Shown in pieces: positions 54,101 to 62,781 of a DNA stretch of 64,000 bases. The stretch spans positions 124,001 to 188,000 of the forward strand of contig NZ_JASODI010000003.1 in assembly GCF_030211955.1 (NCBI RefSeq), read 5' to 3'. Below the pieces are notes generated by a model, which saw nothing but the letters and a program-made list of their open reading frames with translations, had not been told where the DNA came from and searched no databases. The stretch's first letter is position 1. Each line of letters starts with the position of its first letter. The position numbers and the translations under genes are program-made. Source of the DNA: Corynebacterium frankenforstense (GTDB lineage Bacteria > Actinomycetota > Actinomycetes > Mycobacteriales > Mycobacteriaceae).

Positions 54101-54787
54101 CTAGCCGCGGGGCCGGCCGCGGGTTCCGTCCGCGGCGAGCACCCCGCCCGCCGGCGGGCGGGTCTCGCCCACGGTGCCGAGCACCGCGAGGTCGGCGAGA
54201 TCCCAGGGGCACCGGGACGCGAGGAACGGGCGCTCCTCGGTCTGCCAGTCGTCCCAGAAGCGGGTGGCCGCGTCCTGATCGCGTACGCCCGCGTCGACCT
54301 CGCGGGCGATACCGCGGCGACGCTGCTCCTCGACGTCGCCGGTGACCCAGACGCTGAAGTCCGCCAGCGGCGCGATCGCGTCCGTCAGCGCACCGGTGCC
54401 CTCGACGATGAGCAACCGGGGTCCCGCGGGCACCTGCACCGATCCCCCACGCCCCTCGGCGACCCAGCCGGGCGGCCGGTAGTTCACCGCGTCGCCGGCG
54501 AGAAACGGTTCGATGATGTGCGTGACCAGCAGGTCGTGCCACCCGAAGCGCGAGTGATGCCAGGCGAGGTCGTCGGTGGCCACGACCGCCGTCGGACGGC
54601 CGGAGCGGGTCGCCTCGTCCGCGAGAGCTGCCGCCAGGGTGGATTTCCCGGCGCCACCGCGGCCGTCGATCAGCACGACCCGGCGGCCCCGGCCTGCGGG
54701 CAGCAGGTCGGCGAGCGGCCTCGGGGTGAAGGGCCCGAGGTGGGGCTCACCCGGGCCGGGGTCGAACAGCGCCGTCGAACTCGGCAT
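54101..54787 (-). CDS. Uridine-kinase-like P-loop protein
   Basis: 228 residues. P-loop DGRGGAGKST at about 41-50, ATDDLAWHHSRFGWHDLL (substrate region with Asp), LLIVEGTGALTDAI (Walker-B-like) and EEQRRRGIAREVD (lid). Similar proteins are annotated as uridine kinase in actinobacteria, but the sequence shows only a small-molecule kinase of the P-loop class. No pathway partner adjacent. The last 20 residues are Gly/Arg-rich. Confidence 0.75.
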   Translation of the reverse strand: MPSSTALFDPGPGEPHLGPFTPRPLADLLPAGRGRRVVLIDGRGGAGKSTLAAALADEATRSGRPTAVVATDDLAWHHSRFGWHDLLVTHIIEPFLAGDAVNYRPPGWVAEGRGGSVQVPAGPRLLIVEGTGALTDAIAPLADFSVWVTGDVEEQRRRGIAREVDAGVRDQDAATRFWDDWQTEERPFLASRCPWDLADLAVLGTVGETRPPAGGVLAADGTRGRPRG

Positions 54788-54920
54788 CAGATGGTCCTTC
54801 CTGGCCTCGGCGGCAGGCCTGCGGTATCCGGGACACGGGAGTCACCGCAGTGTAGCGGACACGGCGGGCTGATGCTTCGTCTCAGACGACGGGTGTGCGC
54901 CGGACCCGGCTTGATCCCGG

Positions 54921-54926
54921 CACAAT
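54921..54926 (+). promoter_or_regulatory. -10 box CACAAT of dsdA-like gene (leaderless)
   Basis: CACAAT, seven bases, then ATG 54934; supports this start over the ATG at 54925, which lies inside the box. Confidence 0.4.
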
Positions 54927-54933
54927 GGCGGGC

Positions 54934-56223
54934 ATGGACCCCGTCATCGCCCGGCTCGCCGCCGCCGAGGCCACCTCCTGGCTGCGCGCGCAGCCCCTGG
55001 CCCCGGGCTGGGCCGGCGACGCCGCCCTCGACGCCCGGATCGCCCGGGCGCGCGCCCGCTTCTCCCGCTTCGCCGGCTGGTTCTCGCGGACCTTCCCGGA
55101 CTCCGCGCCCACCGGCGGCGTCCTCGAGTCGCCGCTGGTGTGCGCGCCCGCGCTGCAGGCCGCGCTCGAGGACGACCTGGGTGCACCGCTGCGCGGCCGG
55201 CTCTGGGTCAAGCGCGACGACCTGCTGCCGGTCTCCGGGTCGGTGAAGTCTCGCGGCGGCATCCACGAGGTGCTCGAGTACGCCGAGGAGGTGCTCCAGG
55301 CCGCGGGCCTGGACGCCTCGGACGCCGGCATGCCCGCGGGCAAGAAGGCGCTGGCCGGGCACACAATCGCCGTCGGCTCGACAGGCAACCTGGGCCTGTC
55401 CATCGGGCTGGTCGGCGCCGCGCTCGGCCTGCGCGCGGTGGTGCACATGTCCCGCGACGCGAAGGGGTGGAAGAAAAAGCTGTTGCGCGAGCGCGGCGCC
55501 GAGGTCGTCGAGCACGCCGGCGACTTCTCCGCGGCCGTGGCCGCCGGGCGCCAGCAGGCAGCAGACCAACAAGACACCCACTTCGTCGACGACGAGGCCT
55601 CGCTCTCGCTCTTCGCCGGCTACGCCGTGGCCGCCGGGCGGCTGGCCGGCCAGCTGCGCGCACTCGAGATCCCCGTCGACCGCGAGCACCCGCTCGTGGT
55701 GCACCTGCCCTGCGGGGTCGGCGGGGCCCCGGGCGGGATCGCCTACGGGCTCTACCGCACCTTCGGAGCGGACGTGTGCTGCGTCCTGCACGAACCGGTG
55801 GCCGCACCGGCGGTCTTCCTCGGCGAGCGCTCGGGCCTGCGCGAGAAGATCAGCGTCGCCGAGATCGGCCTGGACGGGCGCACCGACGCCGACGGGCTCG
55901 CCGTCGGACGGATGTCGAGCCTGGTCCGCGGCGTCGTCGGCGGCCGCATCGACGGCTTCGCCACGCACTACGACGCCGAGCTGACCGGCCTGGTCGCCCG
56001 CGTACACGACGCCGAGGGCTGGCGCCTGGAACCCTCGGCGACCGCGGGGCTCACCGGCCCGTGGCGGGTGCAGGCCGACGCGGACTTCCTGCGCGCCCGC
56101 GGCCTGGACGGGGAACGCCTCGACCGGGCCACCCACATCGCCTGGTCCACGGGCGGGTCGATGGTCCCGGAGGAGGAGTTCGCCGCGCTGCTGGCGGCCG
56201 GCCGGGACGCGGCCCTGCGTTAG
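54934..56223 (+). CDS. dsdA: D-serine ammonia-lyase (dehydratase)
   Basis: 429 residues, PLP enzyme of the tryptophan-synthase-beta fold that turns D-serine into pyruvate and ammonia. PLP lysine K105 in SGSVKSRGGIHEVLEYAEE, a DsdA signature; GSTGNLGLSIGL and HLPCGVGGAPGGIAYGL (phosphate-binding glycines), and STGGSMVPEEEF at the end. Family length is about 440. No dsdX or dsdC neighbour. Stands alone, tail-to-tail with the beta-propeller gene (6 bases). Confidence 0.9.
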   Translation: MDPVIARLAAAEATSWLRAQPLAPGWAGDAALDARIARARARFSRFAGWFSRTFPDSAPTGGVLESPLVCAPALQAALEDDLGAPLRGRLWVKRDDLLPVSGSVKSRGGIHEVLEYAEEVLQAAGLDASDAGMPAGKKALAGHTIAVGSTGNLGLSIGLVGAALGLRAVVHMSRDAKGWKKKLLRERGAEVVEHAGDFSAAVAAGRQQAADQQDTHFVDDEASLSLFAGYAVAAGRLAGQLRALEIPVDREHPLVVHLPCGVGGAPGGIAYGLYRTFGADVCCVLHEPVAAPAVFLGERSGLREKISVAEIGLDGRTDADGLAVGRMSSLVRGVVGGRIDGFATHYDAELTGLVARVHDAEGWRLEPSATAGLTGPWRVQADADFLRARGLDGERLDRATHIAWSTGGSMVPEEEFAALLAAGRDAALR

Positions 56224-56229
56224 CGGGAG

Positions 56230-58239
56230 CTACCGTAGCGCCTGCTCGATCTGGGCGCGCAGCTGCGGGAAACGGTCACCCATGGCGTTGAGCAGCGGCT
56301 GGCCGAACAGGCCGAGCACGCCGAGCAGCCCGAGCACACCGGCCAGCACGCCGAAGACGGTGCCGGCTGAGGAGCCGAGGGCCGAGCCCGCGATGAAGTC
56401 GCCCTCCGAGGAGCTGTCCGCGGAGCCGTCGGCACCGTCGCCGCCGTCCGCGTCGTCCGCGTCGTCGGAGTCGTCGCCGTCCTCGACGCCCTCACCGGTG
56501 ATCTCGAAGAGCGTGGTGGTCCCGGAGACCTCGTTGCCCACCACCAGCATGGGCCTGCCGTTGGGCGAGTCCTTGGCTGCGATGAACGCCAGGCCCTCCG
56601 GGCCGAGGTCACCGGCGCCCTCGGCGGAGCCGGTCTCGTCCGGGTCCACCGAGAAGTCGCGGTTGTTGACGTAGGTGACGAACTGGCTGCCCGCCGGGTC
56701 GGTGACGTCGTAGACGAAGATGCCGCCGACGCGCTCGAGCCCGATGAAGGCGTAGGTGCGCCCGTTGATCTCGCCGAGGGTGAGCCCCTCCGGCTCCGGG
56801 CCCTTGTTGTCGGAGCGGTCGTCGAAGGCGGTCTCCTCGTGGTTGGAGTTGAACACCAACGGCGAGCGCTCCGCGACGTCGGCGAGAATCTCCTCGAACT
56901 CGGCGCCCGAGTCGAAGACGCGGGTGCCGTCGGCGGAGTAGACGGAGAAGCCGCGGGTGCCGTAGGAGTAGAGCTCCTCGTAGCAGGAGCCGTCCCCGCT
57001 CAGGCCGTCGGCGAGCGTGATGTTGAGGCGGCCGAGGTTCTCGTCCTCCTGCAGGTCCTCGATGCCCTCGGCGTCGAGCCCGGCGAAGCCCTCGCACAGG
57101 CCGGGCAGCGGGCGGTCGAGGTAGTCGGTCTCGTCCGGGTCGCCCAGGTGCTTGACGCGGGCCTCCTCGGAGTAGGCGTCCCAGTCGCGGGCGTCGCCCT
57201 CGTTGGCGGTGACGAAGTAGGTGGTGCCGCCGGCCTGGTAGGCGCCGATGGAGTCCGGCTGGACCAGGCCCTTGACCGGCCAGTTGGCGATGTTGACCTT
57301 CTCGTCGCGGTCCGAGGCGTCCAGCCCGTTGCCCGGCTGGGAGTGGTCGACGGTGCCCAGCGGCAGGATGTCGGTGACCTGCGCGGCGGCGATGTCGACG
57401 ACGGCCACGGCGTTGTTCTCCTGGAGGGTGACGTACGCGGTGCCGTCGACGGTAGCGATGTACTCCGGCTCGAGGTTCTGCGCGACGGTGGTGGTGTACT
57501 CCTCGCCGTCGACCTCCTCGGGCCCGAAGATGCGCACGCCCTCGGGCAGCGAGTCCTCGAAGGCGGTGAAGCCCGCGGTGCGCACGTCCGACTGCGCGGG
57601 CGCCTCGAGGCCCTCGGGCAGCGCGACGACGGAGACCGAGCCCTCCGGGTCGACGGAGTAGTCCTCCGCCGGCTCGCCCTCGTTGGCGACCAGGGCGCTG
57701 GTGCCGTCGGCGGTGATGGTGACCATGTCCGGGAGCGACCCGACGCCCACCCGGCCGAGCTCCTCGCCGTCGCCGGCGGCGTCGAAGAAGATCAGCGAGC
57801 CCGGCTCGGTCTTGTCGTCCGGCTCGACGGTGGCGGCGGCCAGGCCGTCGGCGCGCACGGCCACGGAGTTGACGGTGGTGCCCGCGCCCCCGTCGACGGA
57901 GTGCAGCAGCTTCGGCTCGGCGGGCTCGGAGACGTCGAGGACGTCGATCTTGCCGGACTGCGCGTTGACCACCATGACGCGCTGGCTGTCGGGGCGGTGG
58001 GCGACGATCTCGGCGGCGGACTCACCGAAGACGCCGGTCTCGTGGCTGCCGACGGGCTCGAGCCCGATGGCCGCGCCCGGTGCGGAATGCGTGACGGGAT
58101 TGGCGACGACCGCGGCATGCGCCGGCGCTGCGTTGGTCACCGTGGCCAGACCGGCGATGCCGGTGGCCAGGGAGGTGCACAGGGCGACGCCGGTGCGGGT
58201 GGTGCGGGCGGTGCGGAGGGACGGGCGGGAGGTCATCAC
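56230..58239 (-). CDS. Secreted beta-propeller protein (choice-of-anchor I type)
   Basis: 669 residues. Signal peptide to about residue 43 (TGIAGLATVTNAAPAHA). A beta-propeller-like repeat region follows with VFGESAAEIVAHRPDSQRVMVV, PDMVTITADGTSALVANEGEP, EPEYIATVDGTAYVTLQENN, PDSIGAYQAGGTTYFVTANEGDARD and EPEGLTLGEINGRTYAFIGLER, the pattern of the choice-of-anchor I family sometimes linked with alkaline phosphatases. After an acidic Asp/Ala linker comes a membrane segment and a short amphipathic end, like the phosphatase at 9013-10632. Extracellular; role unknown, phosphate scavenging or surface binding are possible. Confidence 0.85.
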   Translation of the reverse strand: MMTSRPSLRTARTTRTGVALCTSLATGIAGLATVTNAAPAHAAVVANPVTHSAPGAAIGLEPVGSHETGVFGESAAEIVAHRPDSQRVMVVNAQSGKIDVLDVSEPAEPKLLHSVDGGAGTTVNSVAVRADGLAAATVEPDDKTEPGSLIFFDAAGDGEELGRVGVGSLPDMVTITADGTSALVANEGEPAEDYSVDPEGSVSVVALPEGLEAPAQSDVRTAGFTAFEDSLPEGVRIFGPEEVDGEEYTTTVAQNLEPEYIATVDGTAYVTLQENNAVAVVDIAAAQVTDILPLGTVDHSQPGNGLDASDRDEKVNIANWPVKGLVQPDSIGAYQAGGTTYFVTANEGDARDWDAYSEEARVKHLGDPDETDYLDRPLPGLCEGFAGLDAEGIEDLQEDENLGRLNITLADGLSGDGSCYEELYSYGTRGFSVYSADGTRVFDSGAEFEEILADVAERSPLVFNSNHEETAFDDRSDNKGPEPEGLTLGEINGRTYAFIGLERVGGIFVYDVTDPAGSQFVTYVNNRDFSVDPDETGSAEGAGDLGPEGLAFIAAKDSPNGRPMLVVGNEVSGTTTLFEITGEGVEDGDDSDDADDADGGDGADGSADSSSEGDFIAGSALGSSAGTVFGVLAGVLGLLGVLGLFGQPLLNAMGDRFPQLRAQIEQALR

Positions 58240-58327
58240 AAGGCTCTTCCTGGTCGGCGGACAGACAACTGCCAGGGTCCCTGAGGCGTGCGAAGCCGCG
58301 GTGGCCGCGCGGTGACGCTGCAGCGGC

Positions 58328-58349
58328 CTCCCGGTGAACTCCCGGAGAC
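58328..58349. repeat. 11-base tandem repeat upstream of beta-propeller gene
   Basis: CTCCCGGTGAA followed directly by CTCCCGGAGAC (9 of 11 identical). CCGGTGAA resembles the PhoR half-site CCTGTGAA. It lies 89 bases before the beta-propeller ATG and 100 bases before the SDR ATG. Weak by itself. Confidence 0.3.
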
Positions 58350-58448
58350 CGCGCCCGCCGCGTGGCTAGCATGGATATTGAGTGATCATTCCGCGGGACG
58401 GGCCTGCCACCCGGGGAGGTCGACCGCGGCGACCGCGAGGAGCCCGCC

Positions 58449-59231
58449 ATGTTCGACCTGACCGACCAGACCGCCGTCGTCACCGGAGGTGCCGCCGGCA
58501 TCGGTCGCGCGATCGTGGGGATGCTGCGCGAGGCCGGGGCCACCGTCGTCATCGCCGACCTCGACCTCGAGGCCGCCGAACGCACCGCGAAGGAGACCGG
58601 CTCGCACGCCCGCCGCCTCGACGTCACCGACCGAAAGGCGGTCCACGAGCTGTTCGCCGAGGTCAACGAGACCTTCGGCGGCATCCAGATCCTGTGCTCG
58701 AACGCGGGCATCTTCCCGCAGGCCAGCCTGGAGACCATGACCGACGAGCAGTGGAACCACATCTTCGACGTCAACGTCCGCGGCGCCTTCGTCACCGTCC
58801 AGGAGGTGCTGCCGTACATGCGCGCCGCCGGCTACGGACGTGTGGTCATCACGACCTCGATCACCGGCTCGCACACCGGCTACCCCGGCTGGGCGCACTA
58901 CGGGGCGACCAAGGCCGCCCAGCAGGGCTTCATGCGCAGCGCGGCCCTCGAGGTCGCCCGCGACGGCATCACCGTCAACGGGGTGGCCCCGGGCAACGTC
59001 GCCACGGAGGGACTGAAGGCGCAGGGCGAGGAGTACAACGCGCAGATGGCGCGTGCGGTGCCGGTGCTGCGCCTGGGCGACCCGCGCGACATCGGCGCGG
59101 TGGCCTGCTTCCTGGCCAGCCGCGAGGCCGGCTACATCACCGGCCAGGTCATCGTCGCCGACGGCGGCCAGATCCTGCCGGAGTCCCCCGAGGCGATCCT
59201 GCCCGCCCGCGGGAACGGGCACGACGCCTGA
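58449..59231 (+). CDS. SDR-family oxidoreductase
   Basis: 260 residues from MFDLTDQTAVVTGGAAGIGRAI. NAD(P) motif TGGAAGIG, Asp after strand 2 (IADLDLEAAER) indicating NAD preference, CSNAGIFPQ, catalytic Ser in TTSITGSHTG, YGATK near 157 and YITGQVIVADGG at the end. Classical FabG-like SDR; substrate unknown. GGAGCCCGCC precedes the ATG. Convergent with clpP2. Confidence 0.88.
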   Translation: MFDLTDQTAVVTGGAAGIGRAIVGMLREAGATVVIADLDLEAAERTAKETGSHARRLDVTDRKAVHELFAEVNETFGGIQILCSNAGIFPQASLETMTDEQWNHIFDVNVRGAFVTVQEVLPYMRAAGYGRVVITTSITGSHTGYPGWAHYGATKAAQQGFMRSAALEVARDGITVNGVAPGNVATEGLKAQGEEYNAQMARAVPVLRLGDPRDIGAVACFLASREAGYITGQVIVADGGQILPESPEAILPARGNGHDA

Positions 59232-59254
59232 GCCGCGCGGTCTGATCCGCACGG

Positions 59255-59283
59255 AAAAAGCCGCGCAGCCGAAGCTGCGCGGC
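59255..59283 (-). terminator. Terminator of clpP1P2
   Basis: Stem GCCGCGCAGC/GCTGCGCGGC, loop CGAA, followed on the minus strand by TTTTTCC. Also faces the SDR gene on the plus strand, where no T-run follows. Confidence 0.9.
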
Positions 59284-59326
59284 TCCACCTGCGGCGGCCC
59301 ACCCCGGGGCCGCCTGAGCTGGACGA

Positions 59327-60001
59327 CTAGTCGTGCAGCTTGCGGTAGCCGAAGACCTCATCGATGATGCCGTACTCCACGGCGTCCTCGGCGGTGAGGA
59401 TCTTGTCGCGGTCGGTGTCGATGCGCACCTGCTCCGGGGTCCGGCCGGTGTGGCGGGCCAGCGTCTCCTCCATCTGGCGGCGCATGCGCTCGATCTCGGC
59501 GGCCTGGATCTCCAGGTCGGAGACCTGCCCCTGGGTGCCCTGGGTGGCCGGCTGGTGGATGAGCACGCGGGCGTTGGGCAGCGCGGCGCGCTTGCCCTTG
59601 GTGCCCGCGGCCAGCAGCACGGCCGCCGCCGAGGCCGCCTGGCCCAGGCAGACGGTGCGCACGTCGGGGCGTACGTACTGCATCGTGTCGTAGATCGCCG
59701 TCATGGCGGTGAAGGAGCCGCCGGGCGAGTTGATGTACATGGTGATGTCGCGGTCCGGGTCCATGCCCTCGAGGACCAGCAGCTGCGCCATGATGTCGTT
59801 GGCCGAGGTGTCGTCGACCTGCACGCCGAGGAAGATGATGCGCTCCTCGAAGAGCTTGGCGTAGGGGTTGGTCTCCTTGGTGCCGTAGGCGGACTGCTCG
59901 ATGAAGCTCGGCAGGACGTAGCGCGACTGCGGCATCTGCATGCCCGGGGTCGGGCCCGACTGGGGAAGCTGCAGGCCACCGGCGGAAATCGGGTTGAACA
60001 T
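59327..60001 (-). CDS. clpP2: Clp protease proteolytic subunit 2
   Basis: 224 residues. Catalytic S124 ([14 protein letters not shown]), H149 ([13 protein letters not shown]) and Asp in the [16 protein letters not shown] region. Longer than ClpP1 because of an N-terminal propeptide of about 40 residues ([20 protein letters not shown]). Forms a mixed ClpP1P2 barrel in actinobacteria, fed by ClpX and ClpC. Follows clpP1 by 29 bases; AGGAGAGG upstream. Confidence 0.97.
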   Translation of the reverse strand: MFNPISAGGLQLPQSGPTPGMQMPQSRYVLPSFIEQSAYGTKETNPYAKLFEERIIFLGVQVDDTSANDIMAQLLVLEGMDPDRDITMYINSPGGSFTAMTAIYDTMQYVRPDVRTVCLGQAASAAAVLLAAGTKGKRAALPNARVLIHQPATQGTQGQVSDLEIQAAEIERMRRQMEETLARHTGRTPEQVRIDTDRDKILTAEDAVEYGIIDEVFGYRKLHD

Positions 60002-60030
60002 TCTCTCTACCTCTCCTATCTGCTTCCCGC

Positions 60031-60630
60031 TCAGTTGCTCACGGAGCCCTGGACGGTCTCGATGACGTGGTCGACCAGGCCATAGTCCTTGGCCTCCTGG
60101 GCGGTGAACCAGCGGTCACGGTCGGAGTCCTTGACGATCTGCTCGTAAGACTGACCGGAGTGCTCCGCGATCAGCTCGGCCATCTCCTTCTTGGTCAGCG
60201 CGAACTGCTCGGCCTGGATGGCGATGTCCGCGGCGGTGCCGCCCACACCGGCCGAGGGCTGGTGCATCAGGATGCGCGCGTGCGGCAGCGCGAAGCGCTT
60301 GCCGGGGGTGCCGGCGGTCAGCAGGAACTGGCCCATCGAGGCGGCCAGACCCATGCCGTAGGTGGCCACGTCACACGGCGAGTACTTCATCGTGTCGTAG
60401 ATGGCCATGCCGGCGGTCACGGAGCCGCCGGGCGAGTTGATGTAGAGCGAGATGTCGCGGTTCGGGTCCTCCGCGGAGAGCAGGAGGATCTGCGCGCACA
60501 GCTTGTTGGCGATCTCGTCGTTGACCTCGCTGCCCAGGAAGATGATGCGCTCCCGCAGGAGGCGCTCGTAGACCGAGTCACCCAGGTTCACGCCCGCGTT
60601 CTCGGGGCCCATGGTGGTCCGTTCGCTCAT
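60031..60630 (-). CDS. clpP1: Clp protease proteolytic subunit 1
   Basis: 199 residues. S98 in [18 protein letters not shown]123 in [12 protein letters not shown], and Asp in [19 protein letters not shown]. First gene of clpP1P2. Upstream are a -10 candidate TAGCCT (60676-60681) and a near-perfect ClgR box, so control by ClgR, the Clp gene activator of corynebacteria, is likely. Confidence 0.97.
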   Translation of the reverse strand: MSERTTMGPENAGVNLGDSVYERLLRERIIFLGSEVNDEIANKLCAQILLLSAEDPNRDISLYINSPGGSVTAGMAIYDTMKYSPCDVATYGMGLAASMGQFLLTAGTPGKRFALPHARILMHQPSAGVGGTAADIAIQAEQFALTKKEMAELIAEHSGQSYEQIVKDSDRDRWFTAQEAKDYGLVDHVIETVQGSVSN

Positions 60631-60708
60631 GAGAGTCAGTCTCTCCTTTTTCTTCGTCCGTTTATTCAGGGTCCCAGGCTACCGCCGCACTCCCCCGGGA
60701 TGCCGCCG

Positions 60709-60726
60709 TGTTCGCTGACAGCGTCG
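60709..60726. promoter_or_regulatory. ClgR box of clpP1P2
   Basis: TGTTCGCTGACAGCGTCG matches the ClgR consensus WNNWCGCYNANRGCGWWS (as I recall it) at 17 of 18 positions. It is 28 bases above the -10 candidate TAGCCT, just upstream of where a -35 would be, the usual place for an activator. Confidence 0.7.
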
Positions 60727-60736
60727 TCGGGGACGG

Positions 60737-60765
60737 AAAAAGGGGCCCGGGCGGTCCCGGGCCCC
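60737..60765 (-). terminator. Terminator of tig
   Basis: Stem GGGGCCCGGG/CCCGGGCCCC with loop CGGT and TTTTTCC on the minus strand, 25 bases after the tig stop. Separates tig from clpP1P2. Confidence 0.92.
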
Positions 60766-60790
60766 TTCTTCGCGGCGTGTCAGGCGGAGG

Positions 60791-62179
60791 TTACTTGTCC
60801 TCGGCCTCGGTGGTCTCGGTGGACTCGGCCTTGGCGTCGTTCTGCGCCTCGTCCTCGTCCTCCTCGCCGAAGTACTCCTCGGGGTCGACGGAGTTGCCGG
60901 CGTCGTCGGTCACCTTCACGCGGCAGATCGCGGCGGCCAGGGCCTTGCCGCGGCGGACGTCGGCGAACAGGTTGCCGATCTGGCCGGACTGGCTGATCTG
61001 CTGGACGAACTCGTTCGGGTCCATGCCGTAGGACTGGGCCGTGAACATGATGTGCTCGGTGAGCTCCTGCTGGGAGACCTCCGGCTGCTCCTGCTCGGCG
61101 AGGGCATCGAGGAAGAGCTGGGTGCGCACGGCCTCCTCGGCGTTCTCGCGCTGCTCGGCGTCGAACTTCTCGCGGGTGGTGCCCTGCGCCTCGAGGACGG
61201 AGTTCAGGGCGGCCTCGTCGTGGGCCAGCTGGCCGAGCAGCTGGTGACGCTGGGCGTCGACCTGGGCGTCGACGACGGTCTGCGGCAGCTCAAACTCGGT
61301 CTCGGCGAGGACCTTCTTCAGGGTCTCGTCGCGGATGGCGGCGGCCTGGCCGGTCTTCTTGGAGTCCTCGACCTGCTTGCGGGTGGCGTCACGCAGCTCG
61401 TCGACGGTGTCGAACTCGGAGGCCATCTGGACGAACTCCTCGTCCAGGTCCGGCAGCTTGCGCTCCTTGGACTGCTGGACGTGGACGTTGACCGTGGCCT
61501 CCTTGTCGGCGTACTTGCCGGACTTGAAGGTGGTGGTGAACTCGTTGTCCTCGTCGGTCTTCATGCCGCGCAGCGCGGTGTCCAGGCCGTCGATGAGGTC
61601 GCCCTTGCCGATCTCGTAGTTGATGCCCTCGGCGGCGGCCTCGGGGATCTCCTCGCCGTCGACGGTGGCCTTGATGTCGATGACGGCGATGTCGCCGGTC
61701 TTCATCTTGCGCTTGGTGTTCTTCAGCTCAGAGAAGCGGCCGCGCAGCTCGTCGAGGGCCTCGTCGACGTCCTCGTCGGAGACCTCCAGGGCCGGGACGG
61801 TGACCTCGAGGGCGGAGAAGTCCGGGACCTCGATCTCGGGCTGGACGTCGACCTCGGCGGTGAACTCGACGTGGTCGCCGTCCTCGATCTCGGTGATGTC
61901 GACCTCGGGCTGGCCGATCGGCTTGACGTCGGCCTCCTTGACGGCCTGCTCGTAGCGCGACGGCAGCATGTCGTTGACGACCTGCTCGAGGACCGGGCCA
62001 CGGCCGAAGCGGGCGTCGATCAGCTGGCGCGGGGCCTTGCCACGACGGAAGCCCGGGATGGTCACCTGCTGGGCGATGGCCTGGTAGGCCTTGTCGAACT
62101 CACCCTTCAGCTCATCGAATGGAACGTTGACGGTGAGCTTGACGCGGGTGTCGCTCAGCTTCTCGACGGAACTCTTCAC
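60791..62179 (-). CDS. tig: Trigger factor, ribosome-associated chaperone
   Basis: 462 residues from a GTG with AGGAGAG upstream. N-terminal ribosome-binding domain with the signature [12 protein letters not shown] (about 44-55), PPIase domain with [18 protein letters not shown] (about 163-180), and the C-terminal chaperone arms. The tail is very acidic ([19 protein letters not shown]). Binds nascent chains at the exit tunnel. Upstream of clpP1P2, as in many bacteria, but separated by a terminator. tRNA-Pro lies just upstream on the same strand. Confidence 0.97.
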   Translation of the reverse strand: MKSSVEKLSDTRVKLTVNVPFDELKGEFDKAYQAIAQQVTIPGFRRGKAPRQLIDARFGRGPVLEQVVNDMLPSRYEQAVKEADVKPIGQPEVDITEIEDGDHVEFTAEVDVQPEIEVPDFSALEVTVPALEVSDEDVDEALDELRGRFSELKNTKRKMKTGDIAVIDIKATVDGEEIPEAAAEGINYEIGKGDLIDGLDTALRGMKTDEDNEFTTTFKSGKYADKEATVNVHVQQSKERKLPDLDEEFVQMASEFDTVDELRDATRKQVEDSKKTGQAAAIRDETLKKVLAETEFELPQTVVDAQVDAQRHQLLGQLAHDEAALNSVLEAQGTTREKFDAEQRENAEEAVRTQLFLDALAEQEQPEVSQQELTEHIMFTAQSYGMDPNEFVQQISQSGQIGNLFADVRRGKALAAAICRVKVTDDAGNSVDPEEYFGEEDEDEAQNDAKAESTETTEAEDK

Positions 62180-62230
62180 GGAGTCACTCTCCTGGATCGG
62201 TGCGAAAGTCTCTTCTCGATGTTTCTTACG

Positions 62231-62304
62231 TCGGGGCGACAGGATTTGAACCTGCGACCCCCTGCTCCCAAAGCAGGTGCGCTACCAAGCTGCGCCACGC
62301 CCCG
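62231..62304 (-). tRNA. tRNA-Pro (TGG)
   Basis: 74 bases. Acceptor CGGGGCG/CGCCCCG, anticodon stem CCTGC/GCAGG with loop TTTGGGA (anticodon TGG), T arm GCAGGTTCAAATCCTGT, discriminator A. The CCA is not encoded. Confidence 0.95.
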
Positions 62305-62525
62305 CGACGTTCGCCAAGCATACCGGCGGGGTCTGCGGGCGACCCACACCGGGGTCGCCCGCCGGGGCCAGGCCGCGGGGGACGCGGCGCCGCCCGGGCG
62401 GGCGACGTTGACAAGCGAGACACTCTACCGGAGAGGTGCGGGCCATGGGCGGGCGGGCCGGGAAACGGCCAGGAGACGACTGCGCCCCGCCGACGCTCAG
62501 GGCGGCCGGCGGGGCGGTCAACTGG

Positions 62526-62597
62526 AGGGAACGACGGGAATCGAACCCGCGTCTTCAGCTTGGAAGGCTGAGGTATTAGCCACTATACGACGTTCCC
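62526..62597 (-). tRNA. tRNA-Gly (TCC)
   Basis: 72 bases. Acceptor GGGAACG/CGTTCCC, anticodon stem TCAGC/GCTGA with loop CTTCCAA (anticodon TCC), T arm GCGGGTTCGATTCCCGT, discriminator T as usual for tRNA-Gly. The 221 bases between it and tRNA-Pro hold no gene I can support. Confidence 0.95.
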
Positions 62598-62781
62598 AGT
62601 GGCAGCCAGCCTAGTGCAGAGGCCGCGGACGGGACAAACGCCCCGTTCGTGCGCGCGCAGTCGCCGATGCCGCCCGGGTGCACTTCCCGGGGCGATTCAT
62701 GCGCCGCGGCCGGAACTTTCCGCGGGCCCGGCGCGTTGAAGCAGACGAGAACCTTCCCCGCCAACGAAAGTGGGTCATTCA

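Noticed and set aside
62305..62525. Small coding frames between the two tRNA genes
   Set aside because: The frames overlap tRNA sequence, lack ribosome-binding sites and give Arg/Pro-rich low-complexity products.
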